10,419 nt of DNA from CALAMD01 sp035301025 (GCA_035301025.1 DATGUV010000122.1:1-10419), one strand, 5' to 3'; shown: positions 1 to 5,714, counted from the stretch's first letter. Notes: generated by a model from the sequence alone, not told the origin. Translations and numbers: made by a program.

Positions 1-2138
1 GGGCTCATAATATCCTCTTGGAACATATGCATCAATTCAACGTGTAATAGATCCTGTCTTACAGAAGGCGAAAACTGAATACTCCATCCTGTATTTTCAT
101 GCAATTGCTGCGCTATTTTCTCACGCTCTTCTCTAGTTACTCCATCAGGAAAGTCGAAGTAGATCATAATCATTTCTTCTTCCGTACCTAGATTACTCGC
201 GCCACAACGAATAAAGCGAGGATGATCTTTTAAGTGTTCCCGAACGATGTCCATTGCCTGTGCCGAATTTACTTGTAGACCTTGAATGGGTAAATCCATT
301 TTCAATAGACGGTTCTTCATTTTCTCATCCAAACGATACGTAACATTTCCAAACGAATCCCGCTCAATGAATTCTTCTGGAAGACTCTGCATCGCTAAAG
401 AAATGGCAATTTTAGATTCAATCGTAGGGGCATCTACTGATTCAAAAATGTCTCCGACGGAAAGGTTCCCAGTTGAAATCCTCTCCCACGCTACCATTTT
501 TAAATATGGATAACTAAACGCAAAAACAGACTCTGCTGCGTTTTTTAACTGATCAATCGATTTGTTCCAATGAGCAATCGTTTCCCTCACTTGGGAAATA
601 GATAACCGAACGTGTTTTCCTTTTAGCGTCTGACAGATAAGAGTGTTCGTTTTTCCATGCACATTTAAACAAATAGCTAGTTTTAAAGGTTCATCTTCAT
701 TCTTTTGATACAATAACATGCAGCCAATCTTTTCCCGCAATGGATTACTTACCTTGCTATTGTATCGTTTCCCGACGATACCTCTTCCTGATGTGCGTTT
801 TTCAAATGGATAGGTTTCCCCGTTCTCTACCAATGTTGGTGCATACCGTGGATCAATAATTTCCCCTAGTTGATTCCGGGCTTCATCATCTCCATGTACG
901 AGTAACGTATGTGTCGGTTTTAACGTTTCTACAAAACGCGCCATCTCGTTAGCATCCGCGTGGGCAGATAATCCAATCGTATCCACTTGACACGTAACCG
1001 GCATTGTTTTTCCATTTAAATCAATCTTATCTTCAAGTCCATCGGCAATATTCAACAGCCGTCTCCCAGGACTCTCTTCATCTTGATAACCTGTTATAAA
1101 AATGGCATTTTTCTCGTTTGACACAAGCTGCTCAGCGTACCATGAACTCGCTCCACCAATCAGCATTCCAGAAGAAGCAACAATACAAGCCGGCTTCCCC
1201 TGAACAACTGACTCTCGTTCTTTAGGATGTACAGCAATACAGCGACCCTCTGTTAAAAATGCATCTCCATGAAAACGAATACGACGTGATACAGGACCTT
1301 TTAAATAATGCGGATAATTTTTATACACGCGGCTAATCGGAGTAACAAGCCCATCTACATATATTGGAAATTCTGGAATAAGTCCTTTATCCATAAAATC
1401 TTGTAAAATAAGCAACACTTCTTGCGCTCGTCCTAGTGCAAACGCAGGAATAAGAGCAAATCCCCCATTTTCAATCACCTTGGCGACATTTTCAGCAAGC
1501 CGTTTCTCTTCCGTATGACGATCTGTATGTACCCGATTTCCATACGTTGATTCCATAATAAGTACGTCAGGATCCACTCCATGAGGCACCTGAGCTCCTG
1601 GAATCGTTCGACCAGCTTGAAAACTTAAATCACCGGTAACAAATAAAGACTCTCCGTCTCCTTCGATTAAAAACATCACTGCTCCTAAAATATGTCCTGC
1701 ACGATAACTTTTGATCGAAACATCTCCAATTTTTAACTTCCCACTTGCTGGAAATAGAAGCATGGATTGAAGCAACTGCCTGACTTGCTCCTCTGTATAC
1801 GGCGGCAATGTGTTTGTTTCCTTACAGCGTCCTTCCAGTATTTTATATGAATCCTTCATCATAATATGCATTAAATCCACGGTAGGCGGAGTCGCATAGA
1901 TTGGTACATCTGGATACAAAGAATGAATAACAGGCAATGCCCCGATATGATCTGCGTGAGCATGTGTCACCAAAATTACGTCAGGTCTTGATAAATCATC
2001 AAGCATTCCCAATGCAGGGAGCAAATAATCCCCATGCATCCGCATACCAGCATCAATTAAAATCGTTGTATGTTCAAACTCAATATGTAAACATGATGCC
2101 CCTATCTCATTTCCTCCACCAAGAACACTTACCTTCAT
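1..2138 (-). CDS. MBL-fold/beta-CASP RNA-processing-type metallohydrolase, 3' end beyond the window
   Basis: At least 712 codons are open from the ATG to the left edge with no stop. The metallo-beta-lactamase motifs are in order: the zinc motif HAHADH at residues 59-64, His149 in GHILGA, and Asp170 in TGDLS. The beta-CASP part follows, with ESTYG (Glu196), SAHAD (His393, Asp395) and LVHGD (His415). This set is that of CPSF73/RNase J-like and TTHA0252-like RNA nucleases, so a zinc-dependent cytoplasmic RNA (less likely DNA) nuclease is the family expectation. The catalytic core should finish near residue 440, so about 270 visible residues form a C-terminal extension that I do not recognise. 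The start is set by AGGGGG ten bases before ATG and by the usual N-terminal strand (MKVSVLGGGNEIG). It is not RNase J by layout. Substrate unknown. Confidence 0.9.
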   Translation of the reverse strand, partial: MKVSVLGGGNEIGASCLHIEFEHTTILIDAGMRMHGDYLLPALGMLDDLSRPDVILVTHAHADHIGALPVIHSLYPDVPIYATPPTVDLMHIMMKDSYKILEGRCKETNTLPPYTEEQVRQLLQSMLLFPASGKLKIGDVSIKSYRAGHILGAVMFLIEGDGESLFVTGDLSFQAGRTIPGAQVPHGVDPDVLIMESTYGNRVHTDRHTEEKRLAENVAKVIENGGFALIPAFALGRAQEVLLILQDFMDKGLIPEFPIYVDGLVTPISRVYKNYPHYLKGPVSRRIRFHGDAFLTEGRCIAVHPKERESVVQGKPACIVASSGMLIGGASSWYAEQLVSNEKNAIFITGYQDEESPGRRLLNIADGLEDKIDLNGKTMPVTCQVDTIGLSAHADANEMARFVETLKPTHTLLVHGDDEARNQLGEIIDPRYAPTLVENGETYPFEKRTSGRGIVGKRYNSKVSNPLREKIGCMLLYQKNEDEPLKLAICLNVHGKTNTLICQTLKGKHVRLSISQVRETIAHWNKSIDQLKNAAESVFAFSYPYLKMVAWERISTGNLSVGDIFESVDAPTIESKIAISLAMQSLPEEFIERDSFGNVTYRLDEKMKNRLLKMDLPIQGLQVNSAQAMDIVREHLKDHPRFIRCGASNLGTEEEMIMIYFDFPDGVTREEREKIAQQLHENTGWSIQFSPSVRQDLLHVELMHMFQEDIMS

Positions 2139-2169
2139 GAAACATTCCCCCTATTTTTCTACAAAACAC

Positions 2170-2199
2170 TATATACGCAATCATGCGTAACGGGTGCAA
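2170..2199 (-). promoter_or_regulatory. Candidate promoter of the MBL/beta-CASP gene with an embedded palindrome
   Basis: On the minus strand TTGCAC (2199-2194) is followed after 18 bases by TATATA (2175-2170), placing a start about 25 bases before the ATG at 2138. The -35 match is poor (3 of 6). A perfect inverted repeat TACGCA-N4-TGCGTA at 2174-2189 sits in the spacer and could be an operator. Both assignments are inference. Confidence 0.3.
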
Positions 2200-2528
2200 G
2201 CAAACGTGCGTTGCATACACTTTTACACACGCTGGTTTAAACATCGAAGTATAATTCTATCATACCATTTGTACCCTATTTATACCCCAATGTTTCCACT
2301 TCAATTTATAACATTACTTTCGTTATACCAACGATTCCCTTACTCACACAACCTTGCACAAATAAGAGGGCTAGAAGAAAAGGATTAGCTGTCGCAAAAC
2401 ACTTCCAACCCCTCGAAACTCTCATATACCTTTCATTCATCTTCCTTCATATTAGCATACATTTTCTGTGATGATAATGAAAAATAAGGATGGAATATTA
2501 GAAAAAGAGGTAAAACAGAACAATTATG
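2200..2528. other. Intergenic stretch without a recognisable gene
   Basis: This stretch separates the leftward MBL gene from the rightward LexA/toxin locus. Open frames here are short, lack a Shine-Dalgarno sequence and look like chance. A small inverted repeat (TATAAC-N9-GTTATA, about 2307-2327) is the only structure seen, and I assign no role to it. Confidence 0.5.
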
Positions 2529-2542
2529 CGAACAAATGTTCG
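2529..2542. promoter_or_regulatory. LexA (SOS) box upstream of the toxin promoter
   Basis: The 14-base palindrome CGAACAAATGTTCG matches the Bacillus LexA/DinR consensus (CGAAC-RNRY-GTTCG) at every position. It ends eight bases before the -35 of the toxin promoter. LexA bound here would be expected to repress the toxin until RecA-stimulated LexA self-cleavage after DNA damage. The site is seen directly; the regulation is inferred from the known system. Confidence 0.85.
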
Positions 2543-2550
2543 TATTTTGG

Positions 2551-2580
2551 TTGCAGGTGAAAGAATTAATATGGTAGTAT
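2551..2580 (+). promoter_or_regulatory. Extended -10 promoter of the holin-like toxin
   Basis: TTGCAG (2551-2556), an 18-base spacer and TAGTAT (2575-2580) preceded by TGG give an extended -10 sigma-A promoter. Transcription would begin near 2587, leaving a leader of about 58 bases before the TTG start codon. The LexA box lies immediately upstream. Confidence 0.65.
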
Positions 2581-2615
2581 AAAAATACAACTACAAAAGC
2601 ATCGTGGACGGTTGG

Positions 2616-2640
2616 CTATCTCCTTCTTGAAAGGAGGTGG
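2616..2640 (+). promoter_or_regulatory. Leader hairpin that sequesters the toxin ribosome binding site
   Basis: Bases 2616-2625 can pair with 2631-2640 over ten base pairs (two are G-U), closing a five-base loop CTTGA. The core is CTCCTT against AAGGAG, so the whole Shine-Dalgarno sequence AAAGGAGG is inside the stem. The TTG start at 2645 lies just outside it. Such structures keep many type I toxin mRNAs untranslated until they are processed or refolded. The pairing is visible; the regulatory role is inferred. Confidence 0.6.
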
Positions 2641-2644
2641 TAGA

Positions 2645-2752
2645 TTGACGACATTTGAAGCATTGAGTCTAATTTCACAATTTAGCATGGCGCTACTAGC
2701 AACATTGACACTCATCATCACGATTGTCGTGTTTACACACAGAAAAAAGTAA
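2645..2752 (+). CDS. Putative holin-like type I toxin peptide (Hol_Tox-like)
   Basis: A 35-residue peptide starting at TTG, seven bases after GGAGG. It opens with MTTFEAL, has one hydrophobic helix from about residue 14 to 30 (SMALLATLTLIITIVVF), and ends in the basic tail THRKK. This plan (short polar start with FE/YE, one membrane helix, lysine-rich end) matches the small 'putative holin-like toxin' peptides of Firmicutes. Members are thought to insert in the cytoplasmic membrane and depolarise it when overproduced. The surroundings support a type I system: an SD-burying leader hairpin, its own terminator at 2835-2866, and an antisense RNA opposite the 3' region. A perfect LexA box upstream suggests SOS induction. 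No frame on either strand gives a protein antitoxin. It could instead be a small regulatory membrane peptide without toxicity. Confidence 0.8.
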   Translation: MTTFEALSLISQFSMALLATLTLIITIVVFTHRKK

Positions 2753-2873
2753 CCGGCCCATGGCTGATGGTGAACGGTTACTTTAAGGTGAAACATCTTA
2801 TTGGTCAACCACTTTTATACGATCAGTAGTTGATGGTACTTAAGTAGCTCCACCTACTTAGGTACCTTTATCT
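2740..2873 (-). ncRNA. Candidate antisense RNA antitoxin opposite the toxin mRNA 3' region
   Basis: A near-perfect promoter (TTGACA-N17-TATACT, 2908-2880) should start transcription near 2873 toward lower coordinates. A strong intrinsic terminator ends it near 2740, giving an RNA of about 130 bases. It would be complementary to the last few codons and the whole 3' untranslated region of the toxin mRNA, including both stem-loops, whose loops could start pairing. This 3'-overlap plan is that of txpA/RatA and bsrG/SR4 of Bacillus subtilis. No coding sequence is seen in it. The promoter and terminator are visible; the antitoxin function is inferred. Confidence 0.65.
2743..2784 (-). terminator. 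Intrinsic terminator of the antisense RNA, overlapping the toxin stop codon
   Basis: AAAGTAACCG (2746-2755) pairs with CGGTTACTTT (2775-2784) in ten perfect base pairs, with a further inner CCAT/ATGG stem. On the minus strand the stem runs into six Ts, the classic signal. On the plus strand there is no comparable T run, so it should mainly stop leftward transcription. The TAA stop of the toxin is inside the stem. Confidence 0.75.
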
Positions 2874-2876
2874 ATT
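2835..2876 (+). terminator. Terminator of the toxin mRNA
   Basis: GGTACTTAAGTAG (2835-2847) and CTACTTAGGTACC (2854-2866) form a 13-bp stem with one T-G pair and a six-base loop CTCCAC, followed by TTTATCTATT. The tail is imperfect but T-rich only on the plus-strand side. Its reverse complement would form the 5' hairpin of the antisense RNA, so the two RNAs carry complementary loops. Confidence 0.6.
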
Positions 2877-2879
2877 ATC

Positions 2880-2908
2880 AGTATATGGTCAAAAAATGAA
2901 GCTGTCAA
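2880..2908 (-). promoter_or_regulatory. Consensus sigma-A promoter of the antisense RNA
   Basis: Read on the minus strand, TTGACA (2908-2903), exactly 17 bases, then TATACT (2885-2880): 11 of 12 consensus bases at optimal spacing. No protein-coding gene follows leftward, so a strong promoter here is best explained by an untranslated RNA against the toxin mRNA. It is much closer to consensus than the toxin promoter, as expected for an antitoxin kept in excess. Confidence 0.75.
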
Positions 2909-3184
2909 TCATTACTGGTGATTGGTTCCTCCACCATCTAGAAAAAATATTTTTCCTAAAACATCGCCCCTACGTACGCCTTTCGTTGATGCTCAAAAGC
3001 ATACACCTTTCCTTCAAACCGGTGGACATATTGATTACAATACTTTCGCAAATTTTATCATACCTTTATGGGGAAATGATACACGTAACACTCCCCTTCC
3101 TGTTATATCGGTTATTTTCTAGAAAAAACAACTCTTAAAATTGAGCTAACGTTACTAATGTACGCTTCAAAATGTAAAGTCTTG
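2909..3184. other. Intergenic stretch without a convincing gene
   Basis: Two overlapping plus-strand open frames of 66 and 80 codons lie here. Neither has a Shine-Dalgarno sequence or a recognisable domain, and they overlap each other in different frames, so neither is called. With the toxin locus and the regulator promoter on either side, this is most likely spacer DNA or a decayed gene. Confidence 0.45.
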
Positions 3185-3213
3185 TTGACATTATTTTTAA
3201 TATATATTATAGT
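3185..3213 (+). promoter_or_regulatory. Sigma-A promoter of the Xre regulator operon
   Basis: TTGACA (3185-3190), 17 bases, then TATAGT (3208-3213): 11 of 12 consensus bases. Transcription should start near 3220, about 44 bases before the regulator's ATG. Confidence 0.7.
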
Positions 3214-3226
3214 AGTCCATACAAAA

Positions 3227-3250
3227 GGTAAAGTTAACTTGTCTTTTACC
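3227..3250. promoter_or_regulatory. Inverted repeat in the leader of the Xre regulator, possible operator
   Basis: GGTAAA (3227-3232) and TTTACC (3245-3250) are inverted copies, and between them AAGTTAACTT (3231-3240) is itself a perfect ten-base palindrome. It lies just after the predicted transcription start, a suitable place for autorepression by the regulator. An RNA hairpin is the alternative. Binding is inferred only. Confidence 0.35.
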
Positions 3251-3263
3251 AATGAGGTGACCT

Positions 3264-3470
3264 ATGAAAAACTATGTACGAGAACGTAGACGAAAAGAAA
3301 AATGGACACAAAAAGATTTAGCTCAAAAAATGGACGTCTCCCGGCAAACAATTGTTGCCATTGAAAACGGGAAATTCAACCCTTCATTAACATTGGCATT
3401 TAAGCTCTCAAGAGCATTTAACTGTACGATTGAGGATTTATTCGAATTTGAAAATGGGAGTGAAGAATAA
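3264..3470 (+). CDS. Small Xre/Cro-CI family transcriptional regulator
   Basis: A 68-residue protein that is almost entirely one helix-turn-helix domain. The recognition region runs over about residues 14-34, with TQKDLAQKMDVSRQTIVAIE followed by NGKFNPSL, then FKLSRAFNCTIEDLF, the standard end of this fold. It belongs to the short 65-70-residue HTH_3 regulators (YozG-like) that usually sit before small membrane proteins in Bacillaceae. Here it follows the same rule: its TAA stop shares a base with the ATG of the membrane protein (TAATG), so the two are translationally coupled. GAGGTG lies seven bases before the ATG. It probably represses its own promoter, in keeping with the inverted repeat in the leader. 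No effector domain is present, so the signal must come through DNA or a partner. Confidence 0.9.
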   Translation: MKNYVRERRRKEKWTQKDLAQKMDVSRQTIVAIENGKFNPSLTLAFKLSRAFNCTIEDLFEFENGSEE

Positions 3471-3757
3471 TGAAAATACTTTCTTTAATCGGTTTTATTG
3501 CAATGTTTTTAGCATATCTGTTCAGCGGACGCTACCGTAAGAAAAAAGGATATGATGAAGTATATGAACGCAACTCACAAAAAGCTCAAGCATTCTCTTG
3601 GTACACAATGTTAGCAACGATTCTTTTTCTCTTTTGGTTATTCGGGTTTACAAGTGCTACTATTGGTATCATTCCCCTGCTAGGGATTCTAATGTTCGTA
3701 CACATTGCTAGTTGGGGTATAGCTCTTATCGTAATGATGACTTATACGTATAGTTAA
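3470..3757 (+). CDS. Three-helix membrane protein coupled to the Xre regulator
   Basis: 95 residues with three predicted transmembrane stretches: about 3-19, 43-62 and 65-92. A charged loop (RYRKKKGYDEVYERNSQKAQ) lies between the first two. The charge distribution suggests that this loop is cytoplasmic. I do not recognise a specific family, but the size, the YDE..ER loop and the coupling to a short Xre regulator resemble the DUF2178/DUF3796-like membrane proteins paired with such regulators in Firmicutes. The ATG overlaps the regulator stop, and GGGAGTGA within the regulator's last codons serves as ribosome binding site. It may act on the regulator or be its main target. Function unknown. Confidence 0.8.
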   Translation: MKILSLIGFIAMFLAYLFSGRYRKKKGYDEVYERNSQKAQAFSWYTMLATILFLFWLFGFTSATIGIIPLLGILMFVHIASWGIALIVMMTYTYS

Positions 3758-3822
3758 AGGGTTATACGACTGTAGATTGCTGTAAATTTTATACTTTCCT
3801 TTTCCTATTTTCTTAGCTAGAT

Positions 3823-3850
3823 TTGATGGAACATATCCTTTGTATACAAT
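3823..3850 (+). promoter_or_regulatory. Promoter-like sequence before the membrane-protein remnant
   Basis: TTGATG (3823-3828), 16 bases and TACAAT (3845-3850) look like a sigma-A promoter. It points into an open frame that has no usable start codon, so it may be a chance match or a leftover. Confidence 0.3.
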
Positions 3851-3852
3851 AG

Positions 3853-4065
3853 CAAGATGAGGAAGGGGCCATTAGCCACCGCCTAGCCTCCAGCATTATT
3901 TTACTAGCGTTCAATATTTTAATGGTCGATCTGATTATTGGCGCGTCGATTGCAGGAGAAACGGACCTTTTGTTCAAACTTCCTGTCATCGAGTTAGGTG
4001 GAGACGTCGCTACCATCATGTTCCTTTTTATGCTATTTTTCATCTTCCAGTCGGGGAAAATGTAG
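3853..4065 (+). pseudogene. Probable 5'-truncated membrane protein remnant
   Basis: An open frame of 70 codons directly after an in-frame TAG, ending in TAG at 4063. It reads QDEEGAISHRLASS, then a hydrophobic stretch IILLAFNILMVDLIIGASIA, a short polar loop, and a second helix VATIMFLFMLFFIFQS before GKM. This is plausible membrane-protein sequence and resembles the later part of the small helix-turn-helix-linked membrane proteins, including the 'DE' loop before a helix. The only ATG in frame before the end of the first helix lies inside that helix and has no ribosome binding site. AGGAAGGGG at 3860-3868 is followed by ATT, so a very rare ATT start cannot be excluded. I see no N-terminal part in other frames upstream. 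It shares strand and terminator with the preceding regulator operon. Confidence 0.45.
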
Positions 4066-4074
4066 CACACACAG

Positions 4075-4108
4075 AAAACACCTTTACAAATTGCGTAAAG
4101 GTGTTTTT
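4075..4108. terminator. Bidirectional intrinsic terminator between convergent genes
   Basis: AAAACACCTTTAC (4075-4087) and GTAAAGGTGTTTT (4095-4107) form a perfect 13-bp stem with a seven-base loop, with T runs on both strands. It closes the rightward regulator/membrane region and the leftward truncated haemoglobin gene. Confidence 0.9.
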
Positions 4109-4124
4109 GAATGGTATCAGGTGA

Positions 4125-4511
4125 TTATGAAGATTCTTCTGTATTTACAATCCGGTAAGCCGGTAGAGCCAAGCGAGAAACAATATCTGAATAGATTGGC
4201 TCCTCCACTCCTGCATCTGTCAATGCTTGCTTCATACAATGCAACCAAGCATCCCGACGAGCTGGTGTAATTTCAAAAGGTTGATGGCGAATAGGCAACA
4301 TTGGTCGCCCTCTCTCTTCAGAATAAAGTGGGGGTCCACCGAAAAATTGCGTTAAAAACAATCGCTGCTTCCGAGCAGATTCCTCTAAATCATCTGGAAA
4401 AATAGGCAACAACGTCTCGTTCGCACCAATATGCTTATATAATGCATCCACGATGTTGTCAACGACAGGTTGACCGCCAATCGTTTCATATATTGTATTT
4501 AATGTAGCCAT
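4125..4511 (-). CDS. yjbI: Group II truncated haemoglobin
   Basis: A 128-residue protein closely matching Bacillus YjbI-type truncated haemoglobins. Signature segments are PIFPDDLEESARKQ (36-49), FLTQFFGGPPLYSEERG and PMLPIRHQPFEIT. The expected haem-pocket residues are present: Tyr25 at B10, His76 as proximal F8 ligand and Trp89 at G8, the Trp that marks group II. The protein should bind haem b and O2 in the cytoplasm; proposed roles in the family are oxygen handling, peroxidase-like chemistry and protection from reactive species. The start is chosen at the second ATG (4511), nine bases after AAGG; the ATG two codons earlier is only three bases from it. In B. subtilis yjbI lies beside yjbH, which is not next to it here. 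Confidence 0.93.
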   Translation of the reverse strand: MATLNTIYETIGGQPVVDNIVDALYKHIGANETLLPIFPDDLEESARKQRLFLTQFFGGPPLYSEERGRPMLPIRHQPFEITPARRDAWLHCMKQALTDAGVEEPIYSDIVSRLALPAYRIVNTEESS

Positions 4512-4543
4512 TTTCATACACCTTCTTTATGAATGTCCTATTT

Positions 4544-4572
4544 ATTATAACATGGGATTCGTTGATTTTCAG
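4544..4572 (-). promoter_or_regulatory. Sigma-A promoter of the truncated haemoglobin gene
   Basis: On the minus strand CTGAAA (4572-4567), 17 bases and a perfect TATAAT (4549-4544). Transcription would begin near 4537, about 26 bases before the chosen start codon. Confidence 0.6.
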
Positions 4573-4702
4573 GTTTTATAGTGTTGGACTAAACATAGAC
4601 GAAAACATGATTTTCACCTAAAACACTTTGTGAAAGTCTTCCTTCACAGTCTCCGCAAAATGGATTCTTTCAAAACTCGTTCCATTTCTCTTCCTTTTTA
4701 GG

Positions 4703-4708
4703 TATAAT
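4703..4708 (+). promoter_or_regulatory. -10 element before the coiled-coil gene
   Basis: A perfect TATAAT preceded by GG lies about 50 bases before the chosen GTG start. No good -35 is seen at 16-18 bases, so an activator or another sigma factor may be involved. Confidence 0.35.
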
Positions 4709-4759
4709 AAAACATACATACCACTTGTACATATTACTCAAAGAAATGAGGTGAAACAT

Positions 4760-5233
4760 GTGAGTAAAGACATTTTAAATACAATTTTATCAGAAATACA
4801 AGGATTAAAATCAGAAATAAGAGGAATTCATTCAGAAATACAAGGATTAAAATCAGATATTACAGGAACGAAAACAGAAATAAAAGGAATCAAAGCAGAA
4901 ATAAAAGGAATCAACACAGAAATAACAGGAATCAACACAGAAATAACAGGAATTAAATCCGAAATGCAAGACATGAAAGCACAAATGAATAGCCGATTTG
5001 ATACGCTAGAAACTAGAATGGGCAATATGGAAGTAAAAGTCGATGACCTGGAAACTAATATGAAGGAAATGAATACAACAGTCGAAGCCATTCAAATACA
5101 TTCCGCAAAAAACTCAGAGAATTTGAAGCACATTTCAATCCACCAAAGCAAACAAGGAAAAGTACTAGAATCTCTTTCCATGCGCTCTTTAGAACAAGAA
5201 ACAGAAATACGTGTATTGCAGCGAAGCGAGTGA
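4760..5233 (+). CDS. Coiled-coil protein built on a 21-bp (heptad) tandem repeat
   Basis: 157 residues, highly charged and without signal peptide or membrane helix. Residues 12-74 are nine consecutive heptads of the pattern E-I-x-G-I/L-K-S/T, with isoleucine and leucine in the core positions, encoded by a 21-base tandem repeat. After the repeat the heptads continue less regularly (RFDTLETRMGNMEVKVDDLE and onwards) to about residue 115, so most of the protein should be one long parallel coiled coil. The C-terminal 40 residues are polar. GTG at 4760 is preferred because GAGGTG ends six bases before it; an in-frame GTG at 4751 lies inside that sequence. I do not recognise a family; such repeats occur in phage tail-associated, cell-division-related and Bdr-like proteins, so no function is assigned. 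Repeat number may vary between strains. Confidence 0.8.
   Translation: MSKDILNTILSEIQGLKSEIRGIHSEIQGLKSDITGTKTEIKGIKAEIKGINTEITGINTEITGIKSEMQDMKAQMNSRFDTLETRMGNMEVKVDDLETNMKEMNTTVEAIQIHSAKNSENLKHISIHQSKQGKVLESLSMRSLEQETEIRVLQRSE
4793..4981 (+). repeat. Nine tandem 21-bp units inside the coiled-coil gene
   Basis: Nine in-frame units beginning GAAATA or a close variant. Units 1 and 3 are identical, and units 6 and 7 differ at one base in GAAATAAMAGGAATCAACAC. This indicates recent duplication or gene conversion within the array. Because each unit equals one coiled-coil turn pair, loss or gain of units changes the rod length without shifting the frame. Confidence 0.9.
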
Positions 5234-5303
5234 GGACCTACGTACACAACATCTTCATTCGTTTCTTTTTGTACATTTCCCTAACGAGAGCCTTATCATC
5301 CTT

Positions 5304-5714
5304 TTATTTTCTCTCGATAATAGTCACATCACACCCACCAGTCGTATAGTATCCAATCGTTCGAACCATTAATAACCGGCTCTTTGGGGTAAAAGTAATA
5401 ACATCTTCTTCATCCATATTCGCCTTAAACTTCTTTTCAAATACGATCTCATTGTTGTTTATAACTTTTAACAAAAGAGATCCTCTAACAACAGAAACAT
5501 CATATGTTAAAGTGACTAGTCTTCCCGGTTTTACAATGAGTTCACGTTTATTTATCTGATTGTATAATACATATGAGGAATGGAACTTCTTTGGGGAGTA
5601 ACTTGTAACATAGCCTATTCTCAGTGGAGGAAAGCGAAAATTAATGATCTCTTTTTTGTTTAAATAGTACAAAATGGAAAGAGCAATAAGTAAAATAACA
5701 TAATTTTGTATCAT
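5304..5714 (-). CDS. Membrane-anchored hypothetical protein, probably extracytoplasmic
   Basis: 136 residues. One short hydrophobic stretch at about residues 3-17 (QNYVILLIALSILYYL) is followed by KKE, fitting an N-terminal anchor or an uncleaved signal; no lipobox is present. The remainder alternates hydrophobic and polar residues with little helix propensity, for example ELIVKPGRLVTLTYDVSVV and EDVITFTPKSRLLMV, which suggests a small beta-sandwich domain. The pair of glycines and the Cys near the C-terminus (YTTGGCDVTI) may be structural. AAAGGAG lies seven bases before the ATG, so the start is secure. It is convergent with the coiled-coil gene (71-base gap without a clear terminator) and has no operon partner. 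I do not recognise the family. Confidence 0.7.
   Translation of the reverse strand: MIQNYVILLIALSILYYLNKKEIINFRFPPLRIGYVTSYSPKKFHSSYVLYNQINKRELIVKPGRLVTLTYDVSVVRGSLLLKVINNNEIVFEKKFKANMDEEDVITFTPKSRLLMVRTIGYYTTGGCDVTIIERK

Noticed and set aside
2307..2327. Small inverted repeat TATAAC-N9-GTTATA
   Set aside because: Only six base pairs in AT-rich DNA, no T run and no nearby promoter, so it cannot be told from chance.
2566..2808. Minus-strand open frame of 80 codons across the toxin locus
   Set aside because: It has no Shine-Dalgarno sequence, runs antisense through the toxin gene and its terminator, and the antisense promoter/terminator pair explains the strand better as an untranslated RNA.
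2896..3138. Overlapping plus-strand frames of 80 and 66 codons between the toxin locus and the regulator
   Set aside because: No ribosome binding site or recognisable domain; two long frames overlapping in different phases in AT-rich DNA are likely chance. The first begins inside the antisense promoter.
3813..4070. Minus-strand frame of 85 codons opposite the membrane-protein remnant
   Set aside because: The plus-strand frame shows membrane-protein character; the minus-strand product has no domain and no ribosome binding site.
4793..4981. Regularly spaced repeats considered as a CRISPR array
   Set aside because: The units are contiguous 21-base repeats without spacers and code for coiled-coil heptads in an open reading frame.
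4828..5091. Minus-strand frame of 87 codons opposite the 21-bp repeat array
   Set aside because: It is the shadow of the repetitive heptad coding sequence; its own product is only the antisense of the repeat.
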